From Fibrobacteria bacterium (GTDB taxonomy: Bacteria; Fibrobacterota; Fibrobacteria; UBA5070): a DNA stretch of 64,000 nucleotides. The translations under genes were made by a program, and so were the position numbers. The stretch's first letter is position 1, and each line of letters starts with the position of its first letter. The notes beneath the pieces were generated by a model, which saw nothing but the letters and a program-made list of their open reading frames with translations, had not been told where the DNA came from and ran no database searches. Positions 32,314 to 41,824 of the stretch are shown here, one piece after another. Location: positions 1-64,000 of the forward strand of contig JACKCV010000002.1 of NCBI GenBank assembly GCA_020633825.1, written 5' to 3'.

Positions 32314-35300
32314 ATGTCCGAGAATTCGACGAAGCCGATCGCCATCGCGACCACCGAGGCCCAGCGCGGCCTGCTCGCGCTCGCGGCGGCCCATCCCGGA
32401 ACCTGTGCGCTGAATCTGGGCTTGCTTCTCCCGCTTCCGCGCGCGCGATGGCGGGACACCCAGGAGTGCCGGTCCGAGGTCCTGAAGGTGGTGCGATCGG
32501 ATCCGCGTCTTTCCGGCTCGTTCTCGCCCGACGGGAAATGGTGGACCCCCCGTCCTGCCCCCGAGGACATCGTCCATTCCGAAACGGTCGCGGATCCGGA
32601 GGAACTCGCCCGCCTCGCCGCTCGATTCGTTGCGATTCCGGTGCATCCCATGAAGGATCCCTTGCTCGCGATCCTGGTCGTCGAGGCGGGGAAGGGGGGG
32701 CTGCATCTGGTGGTGCGCGCGCACCATGCCCTGATGGACGGCTGGGGGCTCTCGCGGTTCGTGCGTCGCATCCTGGAGGGGGATCTTCCCCCGCCGGTTC
32801 CGGAAGCTCCGCGGGACCCCGTGCGACTTCGGCGCGATCTCGACTGGTGGATGGAGCGGCTTCCCCTCGATCCCGTGCCCGGGACCGTTCGAGATCTCCC
32901 GCCCCGGGCGCGACGCTCCCGCTTCCCCCTCGATCCGGGGAGCTCGGGGGTCGAGGACGTGCCGGCCCTCCTGGCTCTCGTCCTCGGGCGGCATTCCCGG
33001 AAGGACGGAATTTGTCTTGGCGTCCTGTCCCACGGAAGGCGGGGCGGGCGACGCGGGGACCTCGCCCCCCATGTGGACCTGCTGCCGATCCACGTCGCCC
33101 CGAAGGAGGGCGCGACCCTGGCGACGTACCTCGATTCGTTCCGGGAACGGACCCGCGCGTGCCTCCGCCATGCGGTCTGCCGCAACGAGGAGCGGATGCG
33201 GGAACTGCGCCGGCGAGGCGTGGAAGGCCGGGTCTGGTCGGCGATCTACTCCTTCCATCCCTCCTCGTTCTCGCCCGCCTCCGGATTGGATGCCGCGGAA
33301 TGCTGGGTGTTTCCGGGAGAGGCCCTGGAGCCCTTGTCGTTCCATCTCGTGCAGCACGCCGGCGGTGGATGCTCCCTGCTGGTCGATTGGAGCACGGACC
33401 GTTTCCAGGAACGGGAGATCGAAGGGATGGTCTCGGTGTTGCGCCATCTCCTGGAATCCAAACCCAGGCAGGCGGCGATTCCCTTGCGGGATCTCCGCTA
33501 CCTGCCCGAAGGGGAGGAGGCGCGGATCCTCGCCGCCGGTCGCCGTCCCGCTCCCGAGGGAAGGACCGGGCCCACCCTCTGGCATTCCCTGCGGGGATGG
33601 GCCGGGCGCGATCCCGAAAGCCCCTCCATCCGATGGACGGGAGGGCTCTGGACTCGCGGGCAACTGCTCGATCGCGTGGAGTCGAGGGCGTCCTGGTTGT
33701 CGGAGCTGGGGGTCGGTCCGGGGGACGTGGTGGCGGTCCTCGGGGATCCGGGTCCCGGGCGTGTCGCGGATGTTCTCGCGGTGAACCGGGCGGGGGCGGC
33801 CTTCGCTCCTCTCGACGAGACCGCGCCCGCGAGCTGGAATCGCCAAGTCGCGCGGGTCGTCGGGGCCACCCATGTCTGGGCGCCGGACGGGTCTGGAGGG
33901 CTCGAGGAGATCGGGGACGCGGTCGCGATCCCCCCTCCACCCCCGCAACTCGATCCTGGTCGGTGCAGGAGGCCGGAGGAGCCCGCGGGGTCCGCGTTGG
34001 CCTACGTGGTGGCGACCTCGGGTTCTTCGGGCCGCCCCAAAGGCGTCCAGGTGGAACACGCCTCCTGGGTCGCGCTCGCCGACGCCTGGCTGGAGGAGTA
34101 CGGGTTGGGGCCGCGGGACGCGATCCTCCAACTGGCCCCTTTCTGCTTCGATGTCTTCCTCGGAGATTTGGCCAAGGCGATCGCCTGCGGCGGGGTGCTT
34201 CTTCTTCCCGCGCCTCGGGAGCGTTCGACGCCCGCGCTTCTCCTGGAGTTCGCCCGGGAGCACCGGGCCACCTTCGTGGATTCGTTGCCCGACATCGTGC
34301 TTCCCCTGGCCCGGGCGGCGATCCGGGATGGGGACTTCGGGACCCTGCGTTGGCTGGTCTCCGGGGCGAGAGCTCCGCACGCCGGGGATTTCGCGGAGAT
34401 CGGGAGGAATCTGCCGGATTCCGTCCGCTTGTGCAATTCCTACGGCGTCACCGAAGCGACCGTGGATTCGACCTTGCATCGATGGAGCCCCACCGATCCC
34501 CCGTGCGGACCGATTCCCATCGGGCGGGCCTTCCCGGGCACCGGTTGCCACGTGGTCTCCTCGACGGGCCATCCGTTGCCGGATGGTTGGGTGGGGGAAA
34601 TCCTGCTCGAGGGAGCGGGTGTGGCGCGCGGCTACGCGGGGGAATCGGACGATCCGCGTTTCGGGATTTCCGCCGAAGGGGTGCGCACCTACCGGACCGG
34701 CGACCTGGGCGTGCGCAACGGCGAGGGCGAGGTGGTCTGGGTCGGGCGGGAGGATGGAGAAGTCAAGCTCGGTGGAGCGCGGACCCACACCTCGGTCCTG
34801 GAGGCGCATCTGGCGGGCCTGGATTGCGTTTCGGATGTCGTGGTCGTCGCGGATGTCGCGGGCGGGAGCTCGGGATCCCCCCGCGTCGTGGCCTGGTGCG
34901 TGGGTTCGCCCGACCGCCCTTGCGACGAGACGATCGTTCGCGAGGGACTGCGGAAACACTTACCGGAGCGCATGCAGCCGGAAATCCGCATCCTGGATGC
35001 CTTGCCGCGGACGGCCTCGGGAAAACCGGATCTGGAAGCCCTGCGGAACCGGTCGACTTCGCGCGGCGGGCAACCCTTGGCGATGCTCTCGCCGGAGGGG
35101 GGGCGCTCCGTCCGGGATCGCATCGTGGACTGTCTCCGACCTTGGATCCCGCCCGAAGAGTTCGCCGATCCCCAAGCGCGTCGACGTCCCCTCTGGGCCC
35201 TGGGACTGGACTCCCTCGCGTCGTTCCAATTCCTGGATCGGCTCGCCGAGGAAGGCTGGATGGCCACGCCTTCGGACCTCCTCGCGCACCCCAGCCTCGA

Positions 35301-36354
35301 GGATCTGGCGCAGTTCCTGATGGGCGGCGATCCCCGTCCCCGCGCTCGCGCGGTTCCGCCACCTCGGCCGCGGGGAGCGAGGAACACCCGTCCCCCCGGT
35401 GGAGCGGTGCTGGTCACCGGCGCGACCGGATTCCTGGGACGGGAATTGGTGAAGATCCTGCTCGCGCAGGATCGCGAACTCGTCTGCCTGGGAAGGGGAG
35501 GACTCGACAGGTTGGGGGAAGGAGTCTCCCGCAGCGTGGAATGGTGGGAGGGCGATCTCGAAGATCCCCGGTGGAACCTCGAGGAGGAGTCCCGGCTGGA
35601 TCGCCTTGGCGCGGTGGTCCATCTGGCCGCCAAGGTGGGATACCTGGAGGATCCTTCCACGGTCCGCAGGGTGAACGTCGAAGCCACCTCCCGATTCGCG
35701 GCGTTTTGCGCCGAGCGGGGAATTCCCTTCCTGCACGCCTCCTCGCAAAGCGTCTCCTCGCCATTGCCGGAGGGTTCGAACCCCTACGTGGATTCCAAGC
35801 GGCTGGCCGAGAAGGTGGTGGTGGAGTCCCGGGCTTGCGGGGCGATCCTGCGCATCGGAGGCTTGCTCCCCGAGCCTGGCGTGGATGTCCAGGATGCCCT
35901 GCGGGCGCGCCTGGCCACCCTCGCGCGAGTCGGCGGGGTACCCGGCGGAAACGTCGGTCGGGGATGGGGGGATGTCGCACGGGTCTCGGAGGTGGCGAAA
36001 CACATCGCAGGGATCCTCTCCGTGGCCCTGCACGGGCAGCGTCCGACCCATCTGGAATGGATCCACCTGCGCGGGAGACGCTTGAACCGGGAGCTTCTGG
36101 AGGACGGTTTCGCGCGGGCGGGGCATCCCCTGGCACGCATGGATACGGCCATCTGGGAATCGCGCCTCGGCCAGCAACCCATGGGGGCTCTCCTGCTCCG
36201 GGAGCTCCGATCCAGCTCCTCGCCATCCGGCGGCGGCTTCCTGCGGAGGAAGGGCAAGGTGGTGGATGTCTCCGAAGGTGCGGAGACCGCCTTGGTGGGC
36301 CGGATCCGGCAGATCCTCGGGGAGCCCGGGGACGGGAGCCGGAACCTGTCCTGA
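32314..36354 (+). CDS. Single-module nonribosomal peptide synthetase (C-A-T-R)
   Basis: This 1346-residue synthetase has a condensation domain (about 10-420; catalytic HHALMDG at 137-143), an adenylation domain (about 430-930; ATSGSSGRPKG at 567-577, NSYGVTEAT, TYRTGDLG), a carrier domain with the phosphopantetheine Ser967 in LGLDSL, and a terminal NAD(P)H reductase (about 1030-1340; VTGATGFLG at 1034-1042, catalytic Tyr1158 and Lys1162 in NPYVDSKRLAEK). The reductase would release the product as an aldehyde or alcohol. By hand alignment the specificity code reads DVGDVGSVD, close to the ornithine code DVGEIGSID. The N-terminal C domain suggests acylation of the amino group. AAGGAG precedes the ATG. 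No phosphopantetheinyl transferase, exporter or tailoring gene lies nearby. Confidence 0.93.
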   Translation: MSENSTKPIAIATTEAQRGLLALAAAHPGTCALNLGLLLPLPRARWRDTQECRSEVLKVVRSDPRLSGSFSPDGKWWTPRPAPEDIVHSETVADPEELARLAARFVAIPVHPMKDPLLAILVVEAGKGGLHLVVRAHHALMDGWGLSRFVRRILEGDLPPPVPEAPRDPVRLRRDLDWWMERLPLDPVPGTVRDLPPRARRSRFPLDPGSSGVEDVPALLALVLGRHSRKDGICLGVLSHGRRGGRRGDLAPHVDLLPIHVAPKEGATLATYLDSFRERTRACLRHAVCRNEERMRELRRRGVEGRVWSAIYSFHPSSFSPASGLDAAECWVFPGEALEPLSFHLVQHAGGGCSLLVDWSTDRFQEREIEGMVSVLRHLLESKPRQAAIPLRDLRYLPEGEEARILAAGRRPAPEGRTGPTLWHSLRGWAGRDPESPSIRWTGGLWTRGQLLDRVESRASWLSELGVGPGDVVAVLGDPGPGRVADVLAVNRAGAAFAPLDETAPASWNRQVARVVGATHVWAPDGSGGLEEIGDAVAIPPPPPQLDPGRCRRPEEPAGSALAYVVATSGSSGRPKGVQVEHASWVALADAWLEEYGLGPRDAILQLAPFCFDVFLGDLAKAIACGGVLLLPAPRERSTPALLLEFAREHRATFVDSLPDIVLPLARAAIRDGDFGTLRWLVSGARAPHAGDFAEIGRNLPDSVRLCNSYGVTEATVDSTLHRWSPTDPPCGPIPIGRAFPGTGCHVVSSTGHPLPDGWVGEILLEGAGVARGYAGESDDPRFGISAEGVRTYRTGDLGVRNGEGEVVWVGREDGEVKLGGARTHTSVLEAHLAGLDCVSDVVVVADVAGGSSGSPRVVAWCVGSPDRPCDETIVREGLRKHLPERMQPEIRILDALPRTASGKPDLEALRNRSTSRGGQPLAMLSPEGGRSVRDRIVDCLRPWIPPEEFADPQARRRPLWALGLDSLASFQFLDRLAEEGWMATPSDLLAHPSLEDLAQFLMGGDPRPRARAVPPPRPRGARNTRPPGGAVLVTGATGFLGRELVKILLAQDRELVCLGRGGLDRLGEGVSRSVEWWEGDLEDPRWNLEEESRLDRLGAVVHLAAKVGYLEDPSTVRRVNVEATSRFAAFCAERGIPFLHASSQSVSSPLPEGSNPYVDSKRLAEKVVVESRACGAILRIGGLLPEPGVDVQDALRARLATLARVGGVPGGNVGRGWGDVARVSEVAKHIAGILSVALHGQRPTHLEWIHLRGRRLNRELLEDGFARAGHPLARMDTAIWESRLGQQPMGALLLRELRSSSSPSGGGFLRRKGKVVDVSEGAETALVGRIRQILGEPGDGSRNLS

Positions 36355-36497
36355 GACCCTCCGGGTCCGTGCCGCCTCCTCCGGGAAAACCTGGGCTCAC
36401 GGGGGAGATGGAGGAGCGCCTGCCCGAGGTCGTGGAGCCCCGTCGGGAATGGGGGGGGATGGGCCTTCGGGTTGGAACTTCCGAGGCCAAGAAACAC

Positions 36498-36532
36498 GAA
36501 CTCCCGCTCGTCCGACAAGACGGCGGGAGTTC
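36498..36532 (-). terminator. Terminator between the synthetase gene and eno
   Basis: Perfect 10-bp inverted repeat (36498-36507 with 36523-36532). On the minus strand it is followed by GTGTTTCTT, fitting termination of eno. The rest of the 300-bp gap (36355-36654) shows no gene. Confidence 0.55.
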
Positions 36533-36654
36533 CCGAACGAAACCAGCCCTTTGATGGCTGGATGAGGGATGCAGTCGAAGCGACCCGCCCCCGCTCGGCG
36601 TACGCGTGGCACGCCGACGGGGTCGTGGAGCGAGAATGCGTCCTCAGTCCGTCA

Positions 36655-37938
36655 TCAAAGCTTGTGGATGACGGCCTTGGCGCCGAGCTCTTCCTCGATG
36701 CGCAGCAGCTGGTTGTACTTGGCCATGCGATCGGTGCGCGAGAGCGAACCGGTCTTGATCTGGCCGGCGCCGGTGCCCACCGCGAGGTCGGCGATGAAGG
36801 CGTCCTCGGTCTCGCCGGAGCGATGGGAGGAGATCACGCCGTAGCCGGCCTTCTGGGCCATCTTGATGGCGTCGAGGGTCTCGGTGACGGTGCCGATCTG
36901 GTTGACCTTGATCAGGATGGCGTTGGCGGCGCCCATCTTGATGCCCTGGGCCAGACGAACCGGGTTGGTGACGAAGAAGTCGTCGCCGACGATCTGGACC
37001 TTCTTGCCAAGGGCCTTGGTGAAGGACACGTAGCCGTCCCAATCGGACTGGTCGAGGCCGTCTTCGATCGAGTAGATGGGATACTTCTTGACCCACTCGG
37101 TGTACTTGGCGACCATCTGGGCGGTGGTGAACAGCTTGTCCGGAGCGGACTTCCAGAACTTGTAGCCCTTGCGGTCGCCTTCGTCGAACAGTTCGGAGGA
37201 GGCGCAGTCGAGGGCGATCTTGATCTGGGTGCCGGGCTTGTAACCGGCGGCCTTGATGGCCTCCATGATCACTTCGAGGGCTTCGTCGTTGGAGATGTTG
37301 GGGGCGAAGCCGCCTTCGTCGCCCACGGCGGTGACGTGCTTGCCCTTCTTCAGGATGCCCTTGAGGGTGTGGAAGATCTCGGTGATCCAGCGCAGGCCTT
37401 CGGAGTAGGACTTGGCGCCGACGGGGGCGATCATGAACTCCTGGAAGTCGATGAGGTTGTCGGCATGCTTGCCGCCGTTGATGATGTTGGCCATCGGCAG
37501 GGGCAGGGTGAAGGTCTTGTTCTTGTGCAGCTTGCCGATGTACTTCCAGAGGGACATGCCCTTGGAGGAAGCGGCGGCGCGGCAGACGGCCATGGAAACG
37601 GCCAGCATGGCGTTGGCGCCCAGGGCGCCCTTGTTCTCGGTGCCGTCGAGGGCGATCATGGCCTTGTCGATGCCCTTCTGGTCTTCCGCGTCCATGCCCT
37701 TGAGCGCCTTGGCGATCGGGCCGTTGACGTTCTCGACAGCCTTCAGCACGCCGCGACCGAGGTAGACCTTCTTGTTGCCGTCGCGCAGTTCCACGGCTTC
37801 GAACTCGCCGGTGGAGGCGCCCGAGGGGACGGCGGCGCGGCCGACGACGCCGTTGTCGAGGGTGACGTCCGCTTCGACGGTGGGGTTGCCGCGGGAGTCG
37901 AGGATCTGGCGTGCGACGATCTTCTTGATCTTGGGCAT
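36655..37938 (-). CDS. eno: Enolase
   Basis: Enolase interconverts 2-phosphoglycerate and phosphoenolpyruvate. The 427 residues match the family length and are highly conserved: ARQILDSRGNPTVEADV, PSGASTGEFEAVELRDG, NIINGGKHADN, GDEGGFAPN, SIEDGLDQSDWDG, VGDDFFVTN, IKVNQIGTVTET and the signature SSHRSGETED. GGAGAG lies 8 bases before the ATG. Codon use is noticeably biased, as expected of a highly expressed gene. Transcribed alone from a probable promoter at 38011-38038. Confidence 0.97.
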   Translation of the reverse strand: MPKIKKIVARQILDSRGNPTVEADVTLDNGVVGRAAVPSGASTGEFEAVELRDGNKKVYLGRGVLKAVENVNGPIAKALKGMDAEDQKGIDKAMIALDGTENKGALGANAMLAVSMAVCRAAASSKGMSLWKYIGKLHKNKTFTLPLPMANIINGGKHADNLIDFQEFMIAPVGAKSYSEGLRWITEIFHTLKGILKKGKHVTAVGDEGGFAPNISNDEALEVIMEAIKAAGYKPGTQIKIALDCASSELFDEGDRKGYKFWKSAPDKLFTTAQMVAKYTEWVKKYPIYSIEDGLDQSDWDGYVSFTKALGKKVQIVGDDFFVTNPVRLAQGIKMGAANAILIKVNQIGTVTETLDAIKMAQKAGYGVISSHRSGETEDAFIADLAVGTGAGQIKTGSLSRTDRMAKYNQLLRIEEELGAKAVIHKL

Positions 37939-38010
37939 GAATGCTCTCCATTTACTGTGATTGACGGAATCTGTCACCTCGCGGCTATGCCGGAGAGATG
38001 GATCGATCAA

Positions 38011-38038
38011 ATTGTAGATCGTTTCGCCCTCCGTCCAA
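38011..38038 (-). promoter_or_regulatory. Probable eno promoter
   Basis: On the minus strand TTGGAC (38038-38033), 16-bp spacer, TACAAT (38016-38011), about 75 bp before the eno ATG. Confidence 0.4.
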
Positions 38039-38111
38039 AGGGCTTTGCCGACCTGCAGATCCGGAATCGGGTCGGGGGCGGGGATCCCGGGGCGGGTCGG
38101 ACCACTCGACT

Positions 38112-38900
38112 TCAAGTCCCCGAAGGGCGCACGGGAGAGTCGACGATCCAGGCGGTCGGGCGGATTCCGCGCGCCGGCCGTGGAGGGGCATCCATCCTTC
38201 CCCAGACCCAGATCTCGCAGGATCGGAAGCGGTCCGGCAGGGGACGCGTCCCCTTTCGGAGGTCCTCCGCCAGCGTCCAGGAGATCGCGATCGCCTCCAC
38301 CGGGCGCGGGGGGCGCCAGCGACCGGCTTGCGCCAACAGGGAGCCATCCTCCACGATCCAACCCGTGCGGGCCGTCGGTGCCAGATTCTGCGCGATCTCG
38401 ATGGCGCGTTGGTCGAAACTGGTGAGGATCGAGGCGCGGGAGATGCTCCCCCTCCGCAGCGCGGACTCGAACACGGGGGCGATCGCCGCGACGCAGGAGG
38501 CGCGGTACCGGTCGCCGCAGTCGGCGGGAAGTTTGATCTCCACGTCGTGGATCCCCGAAACCCGTTCCAGGATCGCTTCCAAGCGCGGAATCCTGCATGG
38601 ATTTCCGCGGAAACTTCCCGCCGGAATCGCCTCCAGGTCGGCGAGGCGGAAATCGGACAGGCGTCCTTCCACGCCGGTGGTGCGAAACAGATCGTCGTCG
38701 TGAAGGAGGACGGCATGGCCGTCCCGTGTCGTCTGCACATCGTACTCCACACCGTCGGCACCCCAACTCCGCGCCAGGAGCAGACTCTCCAGCGTATTCT
38801 CCGGTGCGACGCACGGGGCTCCCCGATGCCCGATGATCCAGGGGACCCCCGCATCCGGGCCGGAGCGTGGGATCGCGGGAGGCGACGGGAGGGAGGTCAT
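38112..38900 (-). CDS. Glycerophosphodiester phosphodiesterase
   Basis: This 262-residue GDPD-family enzyme hydrolyses glycerophosphodiesters to glycerol-3-phosphate and an alcohol. The catalytic set is complete: IIGHRGAP (His25, Arg26), PENTLES (Glu34), GVEYDVQTTRDG (Glu52, Asp54) and LLHDDDLFRTT (His67). No signal peptide, so a cytoplasmic (UgpQ-like) form. Its ATG overlaps the glpD stop by 4 bp (ATGA). Together the two would turn phospholipid head-group diesters into dihydroxyacetone phosphate. Confidence 0.9.
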   Translation of the reverse strand: MTSLPSPPAIPRSGPDAGVPWIIGHRGAPCVAPENTLESLLLARSWGADGVEYDVQTTRDGHAVLLHDDDLFRTTGVEGRLSDFRLADLEAIPAGSFRGNPCRIPRLEAILERVSGIHDVEIKLPADCGDRYRASCVAAIAPVFESALRRGSISRASILTSFDQRAIEIAQNLAPTARTGWIVEDGSLLAQAGRWRPPRPVEAIAISWTLAEDLRKGTRPLPDRFRSCEIWVWGRMDAPPRPARGIRPTAWIVDSPVRPSGT

Positions 38901-40429
38901 CGAGGCACCGACCGTGGAAGGATCCATTCCTCCAAGGCGGATTCCTCCGCGTCCGCGTTCCAGGGGAGGCTCCCCGAATGCGCGAGGGTGCGTATCACGG
39001 GCAGGAACGAACGACCTCGATCCGGCCGCCAGGCATCGAGGGTCCTGCGGACGACGACGTCGACCAGGGAGGTGGCCCACTCCTGGCGGACCGCGTGCAG
39101 GACCTCCGCTCCCTGGATCCTTCCCGGTCCCTGGAGACCGCAATCCCCGGCCTCGCGCAGGGAATCCTCCAGGGTGGGGGCCAGGCAGCCGTAACGCTCC
39201 AACCATCGAGCCGCGGATTCGGGCGGAAGGCGCAGGGTCTCCAGGACCCGGGCCGTTTCCACGCGATGCTCCGGTGATTCGAACGCCCCGGGAAGAAGCC
39301 TCCCCGCCGACCGCGAGACGGAGTCGGATCCCCAGAGGGGACGACAACTTTCGGCGATGGCGCGGAAGGTGGTGTATTTCCCCCCGACCAGGGCGTGCAA
39401 TCCAGGGCGGATCTCCTGCCGACGATGTCGTCGGGAAGCGACCTGCAGGGATTTTCCCGGAGCGTGGGCGAGGGGGCGCACACCGCTGAACGCGGCGAAC
39501 GGGCGGTGGGGGTTCCCGGGAAAGAATCGTTCGACCCAGGATTGGATGCGATCGACGGATCGTGGGAGCGGGGTCCCCTCGGCGGGAGACCAGGGATCTT
39601 CGGTGGTCCCGACGAGCGTCTGGCCCTTCCAGGGGATCACGAAGAAGATGCGGTCGCTTCCGGGTTCGGGAAGGAGCACCGCATGGCGAATTCCCCAATC
39701 CGGATAGACCAGGTGGTCGCCCCGGGACGGGCTGAGCAGCGGGTCCTCGCCCTGCAGTCCCCACCGCTGGAGCATCGCGTCGGTCCAGGGCCCGAGGCAG
39801 AGGAGGACGGTTCGAGCCCGGACATTCGAGGCGGATCGGGATCGATCGACCTGGAGGAGCCACGAACCGTCGGGTTGCATCGAAAGACCTTCGACCCTGG
39901 TGCGGGGGCGCAGCGCACACCCCAGGGATCGCGCATCGGAAAGCACCGCCAGGCACAGGCGCGCGTCGTCCATCACCGCATCCGTGTAGCGGAAACCCGA
40001 TCGAAGTCCATCGGGTCGGATGCCTGGCAACAGCGCCTCGATCTCGCTTTGTGACAGGGGGAGATGGGGACGGATTCCGCGCGGCCACGCCAGGGCGTCG
40101 TAGAGATGGAGGCCCCAGTTCGTCGAGAGGCTCCCGTGGCGACTCTCGGGAAGCAAGGGAAGCACGAAGTCCAGCGGTTGGACGAGATGGTTGGCCGTTC
40201 GCAGCAGGTCGGCTCGCTCCCGCACGGATTCGCGGACCAGCCCCCATTCGAACTGCTCGAGGTAGCGCAGTCCCCCGTGGACGAGCTTCGAGGAGCTTCC
40301 GCTGGTGGCGCCGGCGAAATCCCCGGCCTCCAGAAGGACGACGGACCGTCCATCCAGACTGGCCTCGCGGGCGCAGGCGGCCCCGAGGATCCCCCCTCCG
40401 ATCACGGCCAGATCGAACGACTCCATCAT
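38897..40429 (-). CDS. glpD: FAD-dependent glycerol-3-phosphate dehydrogenase
   Basis: GlpD oxidises glycerol-3-phosphate to dihydroxyacetone phosphate and passes electrons to quinone at the inner membrane. The 510-residue protein opens with the FAD-binding DLAVIGGGILGAACAREA, then TSGSSSKLVHGGLRYLE, and has VGTTEDPW, GVRPLAHAPG and GGKYTTFRAIAE, all diagnostic of the family. A C-terminal DAO_C-type domain follows (VRQEWATSLVDVVVRRT). Start ATG at 40429 (a second ATG follows at 40426); SD weak. Coupled to the downstream phosphodiesterase by a 4-bp overlap. Confidence 0.92.
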   Translation of the reverse strand: MMESFDLAVIGGGILGAACAREASLDGRSVVLLEAGDFAGATSGSSSKLVHGGLRYLEQFEWGLVRESVRERADLLRTANHLVQPLDFVLPLLPESRHGSLSTNWGLHLYDALAWPRGIRPHLPLSQSEIEALLPGIRPDGLRSGFRYTDAVMDDARLCLAVLSDARSLGCALRPRTRVEGLSMQPDGSWLLQVDRSRSASNVRARTVLLCLGPWTDAMLQRWGLQGEDPLLSPSRGDHLVYPDWGIRHAVLLPEPGSDRIFFVIPWKGQTLVGTTEDPWSPAEGTPLPRSVDRIQSWVERFFPGNPHRPFAAFSGVRPLAHAPGKSLQVASRRHRRQEIRPGLHALVGGKYTTFRAIAESCRPLWGSDSVSRSAGRLLPGAFESPEHRVETARVLETLRLPPESAARWLERYGCLAPTLEDSLREAGDCGLQGPGRIQGAEVLHAVRQEWATSLVDVVVRRTLDAWRPDRGRSFLPVIRTLAHSGSLPWNADAEESALEEWILPRSVPR

Positions 40430-40490
40430 GGGTGGAATTGTCGCATGTTCGCGCTCGGACGGAGGGGGAGGACACGGGGACGACCCCATG

Positions 40491-40527
40491 AAAAAGGCCG
40501 CCCTCCGGGATCGGAGAACGGCCTCGG
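40491..40527 (-). terminator. Intrinsic terminator after the PPIase gene
   Basis: On the minus strand AGGCCGTTCTCCG pairs imperfectly with CGGAGGGCGGCCT around a short loop, followed by a U5 tract. It lies 23 bp after the PPIase stop. Confidence 0.65.
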
Positions 40528-40549
40528 GATCCATCTGGATTCGAAGGGG

Positions 40550-41629
40550 TTACTTCGCCTTGGGAATCACGGGGCCGAGACCCTGGCCCACCGGGGCCGG
40601 GGCGTCGAAGAGTTCGGGTTCGCGGTAGGCCGCGTCGATGACTTCCACCTTGTACTTCTTGATCAGGGCACGGTAGAAGTTGGGGACCATGGTCTCGGCG
40701 CGCTGGGCCTTCAGCATGTTCTCGATGGTGGGACGCAGGCTGTCGAGGGAGGGCGCGGCGCCGACCTTGCGATCCGCCAGACGGATGATGTGCCATCCGA
40801 ACTGGGAGCGGACCGGGGCGGAGGTCTCGCCGGGCTTCATGGTGGAGAGCGCCTGGGCGAATTCGGGAACCATTTCGGAAGGATTGAACCAGCCGAGATC
40901 GCCACCCTGGCCCTTGGAGCCCGGGTCGTCGGATTCCGCGCGCGCCAGAGTCGCGAAGTCGGTGCCCTTGGCGAGGCGGTCGGCGATCTGGAGGATCTTC
41001 GCGTGCGCCTTGGCGGTGTCGTCTCCGGGCTTGGCCAGCTTCAGGATGTGGCTGGCCTTGACCTTGCCGGTCTCGCCGAGGTGATCCTTGTTGGCCTTGT
41101 AGAAGGAATCCACCGAGGCGGAATCGATCTTCAGGGAATCGGCGAGGCCGGCTTCCAGGGCGTCGGAGGAGGCCAGCTGGGTGCGGATCTTCTGCTTGAG
41201 GGATTCCGGGGAGTCTCCCACCTGCAGCATGGCCTGGGCGAAGGCGGCCGAATCCTTGTACTGGGAACGGAAGGTGTCGAACAGGCTGTCGACACGGCGG
41301 GGTTCGACCTCGATCTTGAGGCGGGAAGCCTCGAGGGCCATGAGGTGCTGCAGCAGCAGCTGGGCGGCGATGCGGCGGCGCATCGGTGCGGCGAGATTGT
41401 CGAAGGTCTGGCCCGACTGCATGGCCTGCTGGGCGATTTGCATGGTCATCGGTTGCAACATCTGCTCGACCTGTCCGCGGGTGATCCCGAGGGTGTCGAC
41501 CCCGAGGACCACGGCGGTGGTGTCGCCGGCGGGGCGCTTGTACTTGGTCGAGGAAGCGGCATTGCCGGCTCCGGACCGGCAGGCGGTCGCCAGAAGAATC
41601 AATGGGAGCAGGGTGAGATGGATACGCAC
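40550..41629 (-). CDS. Parvulin-type peptidyl-prolyl isomerase lipoprotein
   Basis: A 359-residue SurA/PrsA-like foldase. The N-terminal signal (LTLLPLILLATACRSG) ends in a probable lipobox Cys17. A helical SurA-N-like region follows (about 40-185). The parvulin domain (about 190-290) has KASHILKLAKPGDDTAKAHA, DDPGSKGQGGDLGWFNPSEMVPEF and SQFGWHIIRL. It probably assists folding of exported or outer-membrane proteins in the periplasm. The start is GTG at 41629 with AAGGA upstream. Terminator follows. Confidence 0.88.
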   Translation of the reverse strand: MRIHLTLLPLILLATACRSGAGNAASSTKYKRPAGDTTAVVLGVDTLGITRGQVEQMLQPMTMQIAQQAMQSGQTFDNLAAPMRRRIAAQLLLQHLMALEASRLKIEVEPRRVDSLFDTFRSQYKDSAAFAQAMLQVGDSPESLKQKIRTQLASSDALEAGLADSLKIDSASVDSFYKANKDHLGETGKVKASHILKLAKPGDDTAKAHAKILQIADRLAKGTDFATLARAESDDPGSKGQGGDLGWFNPSEMVPEFAQALSTMKPGETSAPVRSQFGWHIIRLADRKVGAAPSLDSLRPTIENMLKAQRAETMVPNFYRALIKKYKVEVIDAAYREPELFDAPAPVGQGLGPVIPKAK

Positions 41630-41824
41630 AGGTGGTTCCTTCCTGGATGTTCGATGGTCCGACGACAAGGTCGCTTCGGGCGCCTGCCCCTGGCGAGACC
41701 ACGCGAAGGGGAGTGGAGGGAGAAGGTACTCATCTTGAGAACATTTCCGCCAATTGGTCCGGGGAGTCGAGGGTGCGGATCGGGGGGGCGACCTATATTC
41801 CAAGTTGAACCAGGAGCTCCTCAT

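Noticed and set aside
35771..35784. tRNA T-arm-like sequence GGTTCGAACCCC inside the synthetase gene
   Set aside because: No cloverleaf surrounds it; it is ordinary coding sequence in the reductase domain.
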